Source: Codonopsis lanceolata
Lineage: Eukaryota > Streptophyta > Magnoliopsida > Asterales > Campanulaceae
Length of the DNA stretch: 64,000 nt
NCBI GenBank assembly: GCA_013146195.2
Contig: CM028381.1
Coordinates: 94,505,255-94,569,254 of the forward strand
Direction of reading: 5' to 3'
A model generated the notes under the pieces. The model saw only the letters and a program-made list of their open reading frames with translations. It searched no databases and was not told where the DNA came from. Numbering within the stretch: position 1 is the first letter of the stretch; every line of letters starts with the position of its first letter. A program made the translations under genes and the position numbers. Of the stretch, positions 57,089 through 64,000 are shown piece after piece.

Positions 57089-58130
57089 GCGTTCCTTGAA
57101 AGATACAAAGACAACACCAGTCCTGAAAATAGAAGGGACCTCGAGTCGTGCACCCAAAGGGAAAAAGAAACATGTGCTAAGTTTGCGTCAGGTGGAAAAG
57201 AAAGTTGGCCCAGACCTTTGGCAGACCTAATCCGGCTGAGTCATGCAGAATGTTCATTAAAAACCTCCAGCCCATTTACCTGGAACATATGCGGTATCTC
57301 CCCTACACTAATTTTAAAGAAATAGTGGAGATAGGAGCCCGTATTGATGACGATATACGGACTGGGCAACTAAAAACCAATAAGCCTCTTAGTTCTTTCC
57401 GTTACTCTAAAGGAAAGACAGCCGCACCATCATCAGCCATCAATATGGCAGGGAATGCCTCAGCCCCATTTTCTACCCCAAATTATAGTACTATTCCTTG
57501 GTACTATGGGTCAGACAAGTCTGTCAATACAGTGGGAGGAAATGATGGCCCTGGCAGGAATTTCAGAAATCAGAACAGGGTGAACCGACATTATGATGAA
57601 CTACAAGCTCCCCAGTCTGTAATACTGCAGGGCTAATGGCACAGGGAGTGCTAAAACCTTTGGAAAATTATAAGCCGTCGAACCCCCTACCCAGGAATTG
57701 GAATCATGCCCAGTACTGTGAATACCATCGCTGCAGTGGTCACCTCACCGATAAATGCTATACTCTAAAAAAGGCTATCCAGGACCTTATAGATGATAAG
57801 GTTATTGAAAAACCTCCACCCAGACCAAATACAGTCAATAACCCCTTACCTCAAATCAATATGATTGAGGTTGATGAAAAAATTTGTGTACTCGAGTTCG
57901 AAATAAATAAACATCCATTACCATATATCCTTGTTCCTCTTCCTCCACCCTTATCCATAAAAGAGCCTAGCTGTAATATGCTCTCTTGGGACACTATCCT
58001 GGGTAGCCAAAATACCAGTAATATTGAAAAAGCCACTTGGGTTGGTGGAGATGTTAGCCACCTTACCCGATCTGGCCGAGCCTACCAGCCAAACCTGGAA
58101 AGGGTGACCATTCTGGCAAAGATCAAGTGA
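57089..58130 (+). pseudogene. Tat gag, C-terminal part with zinc knuckle
   Basis: AFLERYKDNTSPENRRDLES continues the gag core in the original frame to about 57188. A second frame (57205-57636) reads FGRPNPAESCRMFIKNLQPI and FKEIVEIGARIDDDIRTGQL. A third frame (57636-58130) reads YCEYHRCSGHLTDKCYTLKK, the Tat nucleocapsid knuckle (C-H-H-C spacing unlike CCHC of other retroelements), then AIQDLIDDKVI. The TAA of the second frame overlaps the ATG of the third (TAATG). I take that as a by-product of a 1-base frameshift, since related polyproteins run straight through. Confidence 0.78.
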
Positions 58131-59091
58131 TGGATACTGGGGCTAAAATGATGGAAGATACTCTATTAGCTCAGATGAAGAAAACTCAGGCCAACATTTC
58201 CATCTGGGGCTTACTTTGTGCTTCTAAGACCCACCGTGATACGCTGGCTAAATCTTTAAGCCAGACAGTCATTCCAATTGAAAGCTCCCCAAATGAGCTT
58301 ACTCAAATGATCGGGAACATCCACTTTGGGAATGTGATAATGTTCATTGATCTAGATCTGCCAAAGGAAGGAACCAACCACATTGATGCTCTTCATATCA
58401 CTATGGGAATTTTGGAGAAACGGGTTCCCCGAGTTTTGATAGATAATGGGTCTTCATTGAATGTATGTCCCGCCAGCACGTTAGCCAAACTGGGAACAAA
58501 AATATCAGAACTCACTCCTTCCTCGCAGACAGTCAAGGCATACGACAACACCAGTCGATGTGTCTTAGGGGTGGTCACTTTAATGTTGACTATTGGGCCA
58601 TTAAACATGCCAGTTGAATTCCAAGTCCTGGATATACCAGCCACCTTTAGCCTGTATTGGGACGCCCTTGGATCCATGGGGTAAAGGGGGTAGCCTCTCC
58701 ATTACACCAGCGTGTCAAATTCATCCATGATGACCACATAGTAATTATTTTGGCTGATAAGATCGTGGAGAATAAGGAAAACGAGGATATCCCAATCCTC
58801 GAGATAGAACATGCGGACACTGGTATTTTCCTCAGTGGCTTTGAGGTTATCCCCCAAGCTGTGGTCAACGCCATTGAATATGGCCTAGAAACTAACATCA
58901 TTGGAAAGAAAGTCACCTCCATAGGAAACATGGTTCCCCTAAACATGTTTCGGAAAATGAATTATATGCCTGGCCTGGGTCTCGGCAGAAATCAGCAAGG
59001 GCTTGTTAATTTAGTCCAAGATGAACTTAAGGAATGTATCCCTCCTTTTGGTCTAGGATACACGGCTACACGCCTACTCCAGCGGAAGTAG
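58130..59091 (+). pseudogene. Tat aspartic protease and G-patch-like region
   Basis: The protease active site reads RVLIDNGSSLNVCPASTLAK (about 58420-58480). DNGS in place of DTGS is usual for this lineage. A 1-base frameshift at about 58660 splits the following family block: FSLYWDALGSMG in one frame and GRPWIHGVKGVASPLHQRVK in the next. YMPGLGLGRNQQGLVN (about 58964-59010) is a G-patch-like glycine motif found in Tat polyproteins, a likely RNA-contact segment. The frame ends at 59091. Confidence 0.78.
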
Positions 59092-59112
59092 CCGCCTTCA
59101 TGAAACAGAAAC

Positions 59113-59394
59113 GTGAGAAAAAGAAAGGTAGAAAGAGAAAAGAGTCCTTATGAATATTCCCCTCTCCAACCTTATAGAAAAACCCTAAATGGTTACTTTG
59201 TAAGAAAGGGGGAAACAGAAACCTATCTCATGTTTCCTGAGCCCAGGTTAGACCAGAATGGGAAAAGATGCCCTGGTTGGGAAATCTTTGAAGATGTCAG
59301 TCTTCTCACAGATAGAATGGAACAGGTTACCCTGGAGCCCCGTAGCACTGCATATAAGACTGTCACTGTTGAAAATACTTGGTCCATAGACTAA
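59113..59394 (+). pseudogene. Tat linker between protease and RT
   Basis: The open frame reads EYSPLQPYRKTLNGYFVRKG, a spacer sequence typical of Tat polyproteins between G-patch and RT. No catalytic motif. Ends at TAG/TAA stops just before the RT frame. Confidence 0.5.
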
Positions 59395-59406
59395 GATGAT
59401 TATGCC

Positions 59407-60888
59407 GTGGCACTACTTGATGTTGATGGTCTAGGAGACATCTTCTTGAGTATGATAGACGGAGGCACTTATTATAAAGAGCTCCCTGCTGAGTTTGAGC
59501 TTATTGCTGATAAGCCTCTGCAGAACTGGTATACCACGACCGGCCCGCTCCTGGCGCCCGCAGATCTAGTGGACCGCTTTGGATATACTATCCTTATTCC
59601 TTCCCATAGCTTTACGGATTGGTCATCTACCAATCCGCTACCTAAAGTTGAGAATCTCAAACCTCAGGTCCTCAACAATGTAATAAACCCTGTACAGTTT
59701 GCTTTTAATGATAATCTGAATGTCTTTGCTTATTCCTTAGTTACACCTACATTAAAAGACGCATTAAATAATAATAATGATAATGAGTCATTTAATAAAA
59801 TGGACCCAAAAGATAAAAATTATTTTCTTGAGCTTGTAAAGTCAGTTGAGCACCAGGAACAGAACCATTCATTAGCAGCGACTGAAGACCTGTCCACTAT
59901 CAATCTGGGGTTGAACAACGAAACCAAAGAGATCAAATCCGGCAACTACCTGCAAGGCTCTGAAAGGGTAGCACTCATCGATCTCCTCAAAGAGTTCGTT
60001 GATATATTTGCCTGGTCCTACGAAGATATGCCAGGGCTAGACCCAGTCATAGTCGAACACCGGATCCCCATATATCCGGATGCTCGGCCAGTCAAGCAGA
60101 AGCTCCGCCGAATCAAGCCAGAATGGTCACTACAAGTTAAGGAAGAAATCATGAAGCAGCTGCGCGTCAACTTCATTCGGGTAGTTGAATACCCGATATG
60201 GCTGTCCAACATAGTGACCGTTCCCAAGCCCAACGGGAAGGTCCGGATCTGTGTAGATTTCCGCGACCTCGACAAAGCGTCGCCTAAAGACGACTTCCCT
60301 CTACCCAATATTTGTATTGTGGTAGACGCCGTCGCTGCTCACAAAGTCCGATCCTTCGTCGACGGCATGCTGGGCTATAATCAAATCAAAATGGCAGCAG
60401 AGGACCAGGAGAAGACTTCATTTACTACTCCTTGGGGGACTTATTGCTATACTGTCATGCCATTTGGGCTAAAAAATGCCGGGGCTACTTATCAGAGGGC
60501 TGCCACCACCCTTTTCCACGACATGATCCACAAAGAAATGGAGGTCTATGTTGATGACATGATCGTGCATTCCAGCGAAGCCAACGGTGCCCATATCAAA
60601 GACCTTCGAAAATTCTTCGAAAGGTTAAGGAAGCACCAAATGAAGCTTAACCCCACCAAATGCACATTTGGGGTTAACAAAGGCAAGGTCCTGGGATTCT
60701 TAGTGACCGAGCAGGGCATCGAGATCGAGCCAGCAAAAATCAAAGCTATCCTAGAGATGCCACAGCCGAAAACTCCAACCGAAGTCAAAGGCTTCCTAGG
60801 CCGATTGCAGTATATCAGCCGCTTCATCCGGCAGCTGACAACCACATGTGAGCCCCTCTTCAAACTCTTAAAAAAGAATACTGACTGA
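59407..60888 (+). pseudogene. Tat reverse transcriptase (493-codon open frame)
   Basis: Longest open frame in the window. It has an N-terminal spacer, then LLKEFVDIFAWSYEDMPGLD (about residue 197-216), VEHRIPIYPDARPVKQKLRR, a SNIVTVPKPNGKVRICVDFR block (fingers), VRSFVDGMLGYNQIKMAAED with the first catalytic Asp, YCYTVMPFGLKNAGATYQRA, and MEVYVDDMIVHSSEANGAHI with the YVDD catalytic box (about residue 380). KVLGFLVTEQGIEIEPAKIK and EVKGFLGRLQYISRFIRQLT form the thumb and connection. The RT core is intact, including all catalytic residues. A TGA at 60886 ends it before VWDEKCQLAFEKIKAYL, where a Trp is expected. The frame opens with GTG rather than ATG, as expected inside a polyprotein. Confidence 0.92.
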
Positions 60889-61315
60889 GTCTGGGACGAG
60901 AAGTGCCAACTAGCCTTCGAAAAAATAAAAGCCTACCTTACTAATCCCCTTGTGCTAGCTCCACCCCATACATATAAACCTCTCCTCATATATTTAACCG
61001 TCACAGAGTAGGGGCTATGCTCGCCCAAGAGAAAGAAAATTCCTACATTGAAAATGTTATATACTTCATAAGTAGGAAGTTGCAAGGAAGTGAGCTAAGC
61101 TATTCAGTGCTGGAGAAAAGCTGCACCGGCCTAGTCTGGGCCACTCAAAGGCTCAAGACCTATCTCCAAGGACGGTCCATCAAACTCATATCCAGAATGG
61201 ACCCTATCAAGCACATCTTCGGCAAGCCATCACTGTCAGTCGACTGGCCAAGTGGTCCTTTCTTCTCAACGAGTTTGACATAACTTATGTCATACTCAAA
61301 TATATCAAAGGGAGC
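60889..61315 (+). pseudogene. Tat first RNase H
   Basis: VWDEKCQLAFEKIKAYLTNP follows the stop. A frame break near 61010 precedes GAMLAQE-like MLAQEKENSYIENVIYFISR, then LSYSVLEKSCTGLVWATQRL with the catalytic Glu, and IKLISRMDPIKHIFGKPSLS. A further shift near 61240 separates SVDWPSGPF from the expected LSEFD-type end, which reappears as EFDITYVILKYIKGSVIADH across 61268-61326. The first Asp motif is damaged. Confidence 0.8.
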
Positions 61316-62419
61316 GTGATTGCAGACCACTTAGCCGATCTACCCCTGAAGGCCGAAGATGCAACTGAGCCTGGCTTCCCAGATGAAGGTGTCCTGGAAA
61401 TCACTGACCATGACACCAGCTGGCAGATGTTCTTTGACGGAGCCGCAAACAAAAGAGGCTTTGGCATAGGAATCTTGCTCATCGATCCAGCTGACTCTCA
61501 TACTCCGCTGGCTATAAGGTTGGAGTTCGAATGTTCAAATAACACGACGGAATATGAAGCCTGTATTGCTGGCCTAGAAGAAGCTCTCCAAAGGGGAGCC
61601 AAAGATCTCGAAGTCTATGGAGACTCTGCCCTGATCATAAATCAAGTCGAAGGGAGATGGAAAATCCAGGATCCTCGGCTGCAGCTCTATCATACCAAAC
61701 TAACAACACTTGCCACCCGATTCAACTCTATCTCGTTCCATTATCTGCCACGAGATAGGAATCAATTCGCCGATGCCTTAGCTACTCTGGCATCACTAGT
61801 CCAAATTCTCGCAGAAACTAATGTTAAGCCATTCGTAGTCGGGAAGAAGGTCACTCCGGCATACTGTTTCAAAATTAATGCAGCCCCTGAAGCAGATCAC
61901 GAGCCCTGGTACGCTGATATCTTAAATCTGCTTCAGAAAGGTATCTATCCTCCCGGCCTAGACAAAAGAGGAAGGGTCTCCCTGCGAAGGTGGGCCTCAC
62001 AATTTGTACTCAGTGGTGGCAGCCTGTATAAAAGGCACTATCAAGGCCTCAACCTATTATGTGTCGATCAGGCCAAGGCTGAGCAAATCATTAATCAGCT
62101 ACATGGTGGTACCTGCAGGCCCCACATGAATGGCCATATGTTGTCCAAGAAAATTATTCGACAGGGGTACTATTGGAGTACGCTTGAAACCGATTGTATT
62201 CGGTGGGTGCAACATTTCGACAAATGCCAACGCTTTGCCAATCTGCAACATGTGCCCCCACATGTTTTATATAACTCCATAGTCCCCTGGCCCTTCTCAA
62301 CATGGGGAATCGACATCATAGGCCAAATTCACCCGAAGGGATCCAATGGCCACGAGTATGTCCTAGTAGCCGTCGATTACTTTACAAAGTGGGCGGAAGC
62401 CTCTTCCTACAAAATTTGA
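61316..62419 (+). pseudogene. Tat archaeal-type RNase H plus integrase zinc finger and core start
   Basis: One 367-codon frame. The second RNase H, the marker of the Tat lineage, shows all four acidic residues: Asp in WQMFFDGAANKRGFGIG (about residue 41), Glu in NNTTEYEACIAGLEEAL (79), Asp in LEVYGDSALIINQVEG (103) and Asp in YLPRDRNQFADALATLAS (153). The integrase zinc finger follows (about residues 260-305): LHGGTCRPHMNGHMLSKK holds the His pair and QHFDKCQRF the Cys side, but the first Cys is replaced by Phe. WGIDIIGQIHPKGSNGHEYV carries the first catalytic Asp. The frame ends in TGA after KWAEASSYKI. Confidence 0.9.
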
Positions 62420-62748
62420 ATGCCCGAAAGGTGTACCTCTTCCGAATTCATTCGGACCAATATTATATATCGATACGGGGTACCTTTCGAAATAATCTCT
62501 GACAACGGCTCACATTTTGAAGGGGACGTGAACCGTCTACTCAACGAGTTCAAGATCCAAAGGCATAAATCTTCCCCCTACCGGCCGCAAGCCAATGGTG
62601 CCGTTAGGCGACCAACAAAACACTTGAAATCATCATCGAGAAAAATGAGACACGAGAAGAGGCGGCGAAAAAATTACCACTAGCCCTCAGGCTATCGTAC
62701 CTCGATCGCACACCCACTGGGGATATCCCTTACTCTCTAGCATATGGC
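62420..62748 (+). pseudogene. Tat integrase core, frameshifted at the catalytic Glu
   Basis: YGVPFEIISDNGSHFEGDVN holds the second catalytic Asp. RHKSSPYRPQANGAV leads to the third catalytic residue. Directly after GAV, at 62610-62614, one base is missing compared with the family pattern, so the codon that should give Glu is lost and the frame shifts to RRPTKHLKSS until 62683. The original frame resumes from about 62613 and reaches AYGMEVVLPIEVEI. Confidence 0.85.
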
Positions 62749-63144
62749 ATGGAGGTGGTACTGCCAATAGAAGTTGAAATATTAAGAGTGATGATGGAAT
62801 ATGACGTAGCTGAAATTAACTGGGTAAAGGGGCGATTCAAAGAATTAGCCCTAATCAACGAACGACGCCTATTAGCCCTAGAGCATACCCGAGCATACCA
62901 AAGGCGCATCGCCCGGGCTTTCAATAAAAAAGTCAAAGGCCGCGACATCCAAGTCGGAGACCTCGTGCTTCGAGAAAAACCCCCTAGTTATGTTAATACT
63001 AGGGGAAAATGGAAGTCTCCCTGGATGGGACCATACATTGTTAAGGAGATCCGGTCAGGAGGTGCCGTGCTTCTCACAAACCAGGATGGAGAAGATCTTG
63101 TCCAACCCTTCAACCTCGACAAACTCAAAAGGTACTATGCCTGA
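62749..63144 (+). pseudogene. Tat integrase C-terminal domain
   Basis: MEVVLPIEVEILRVMMEYDV, then LALEHTRAYQRRIARAFNKK, DIQVGDLVLREKPP and KWKSPWMGPYIVKEIRSGGA, ending FNLDKLKRYYA with a natural-looking stop. This is the usual C-terminus of Tat integrase. No chromodomain is present, as expected for non-chromovirus Ty3 elements. Confidence 0.88.
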
Positions 63145-64000
63145 GCTAATCTATCCAATGATTGCTTCCCTCTCAGCTCGGCTTTGAAAACGAAGCGGCC
63201 TAGGTAAAAGTTAGGGCATAAAAAAATAAAATAAAAAACAATAAAAGGAGAAATAAGGGCTCGCTAGGTTGAAAACCCGAAAGGGCAGCCTAGGCAAAAG
63301 TTAGAGCATATATATAAAAACAAATCATGAGAAAAAGGAGAGGGAAGGCATTATTTGAGTCCTTGGCATTCTACCTCAAAGTCTTCAGTGTATCAAAGGC
63401 TCGACTGACAGGAAAAAAAAAACCACGACAAGAAGCTCATATTAAGACATTAAAATATAATATTATGGGTCCTATGGGTCCTAAGGTGCAACTTAGGAAT
63501 ATTCATTAAGACATTTAAATTATACATTGATTGCATGTACATATCTATATATTGCATGTATCCCCCTTGTTTTCCCAGAAACTATCCCCTTTTTTGCAGC
63601 TTAAGCCCTAAAGGGGTCCATCAATGTCTGCGGCGTCCGACCAGCCGTGCCCATATACTCCTCCTGCAGGGCGCAGAGGAAGCTCTAGTCTCACCAGCGT
63701 GTGAGCCACCAGAAGTGTCCTCCTCTTCATCATCAGCATCTCCGTTCTCTGGTAGGCTTTGCATTGCTCAAACCAGCCCATCATTTCGAAAGCGGTACCC
63801 CATCCGAGGCGGAGGAGGAGGGGACGGCCTCCTCGGCTCCCACGGATTATCTGCACGCGATGCTTTCGGAGGCTCATTGCCGCTAGCTCACGCGTCCCGT
63901 CGGTCTAGGGAGGAGGATCGGCTATACGGTTCCCGTAGGTTGTCTTGCCTACTAGCATTGCTTAATCTGCGGGGTGCATTGCTGGGACCCGCAGTATTTG
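63145..64000 (+). other. Tat 3' region after pol
   Basis: Two copies of a GCCTAGG(T/C)AAAAGTTAG(G/A)GCATA word (63209-63231 and 63289-63310) flank GGTTGAAAACCCGAAAGGGC, a stretch I associate with the post-pol region of plant Tat elements. Purine-rich GAGAAAAAGGAGAGGGAAG (63329-63347) could be a polypurine tract. From about 63600 the GC content rises and a minus-strand frame of 89 codons (63608-63877) is open. Tat elements can carry an extra antisense ORF here, but I recognise no domain. No LTR start is convincing. Confidence 0.5.

Larger units (their letters stand above)
55861..64000 (+). mobile_element. Tat-lineage Ty3/gypsy element with dual RNase H
   Basis: Gag, protease, G-patch, RT, RNase H, archaeal-type RNase H, integrase and a long 3' region appear in the order typical of plant Tat (Retand/Ogre group) elements. 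The 5' LTR and PBS are not recognisable, so the left boundary is arbitrary; the 3' LTR lies beyond the window or was lost. At least eight frameshifts or stops break the polyprotein. Confidence 0.88.

Noticed and set aside
57634..57638. TAATG stop/start overlap as a translational coupling signal
   Set aside because: Related polyproteins have no stop here; a 1-base frameshift explains it.
1..64000. A host protein-coding gene
   Set aside because: Every reading frame with recognisable domains belongs to a transposable element; no exon series with plausible splice sites and a non-TE domain was found.

Overview
This window is repeat-dominated nuclear DNA of a flowering plant. The evidence is a Tekay/Del-type chromovirus with LTRs of about 2.8 kb and an initiator-tRNA-Met primer site, a Tat-lineage Ty3/gypsy element with a second (archaeal-type) RNase H, an L1-type LINE with a C-terminal RNase H, and Stowaway-like and hAT-like non-autonomous elements. 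I see no host protein-coding gene, no functional tRNA or rRNA gene and nothing prokaryotic. A eudicot is my guess; the species cannot be read from the sequence.

Layout. 1-526: LTR-like end and tRNA-Asp-like primer site of a Tat/Athila-type element. 527-2927: unassigned, partly AT-rich. 2928-4018: GC-rich tandem satellite of about 52 bp that runs into a 100-N assembly gap (4019-4118). 4119-8544: decayed LINE ending in poly(A). 8545-12376: minus-strand LTR of a third gypsy family (called C), holding a 58-bp tandem repeat and a small inverted-repeat element. 12377-14125: 3' part of a chromovirus pol (family A). 14126-27215: family A LTR split by a structurally complete family B chromovirus (14901-25181, target duplication CTTTT). 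27216-52876: array of family A pieces and spacer, built as a left-hand spacer followed by three tandem units of about 6.8 kb (32488-39265, 39266-46078, 46079-52876). Each unit is LTR tail, primer site, gag fused by deletion to an integrase C-terminus/chromodomain remnant, full LTR, and a spacer. The spacer holds a hAT-like insertion, a tRNA-like A/B-box sequence and a Stowaway-like MITE inside a large foldback. 52877-53520: the other arm of that foldback, present once. 53866-55860: LTR fragments of further families (F minus, D plus, E plus). 55861-64000: Tat-lineage element with all enzymatic domains recognisable but frameshifted.

Nesting gives a relative order. The hAT-like element and the MITE are in all four spacer copies, so they predate the array. 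The gag-to-chromodomain deletion is in all three array units but not in the pol remnant on the left, so it arose between the first duplication and the later amplification. The solo LTR (27927-30940, TSD GAAAC) and element B each occur in only one copy.

The most interesting signals are these. (1) The tandem-unit junction lies at the apex of the foldback, which suggests hairpin-tip breakage followed by microhomology joining. (2) LTR families A, B, C and G, otherwise diverged, share a cassette of small hairpins whose stems are kept by compensatory or G-U changes. (3) GC-rich palindromes with core GCG-NN-CGC and an ACGGGATTTT motif recur upstream of the promoter region in five LTR families. Nothing was aligned computationally; all identities were judged by eye.
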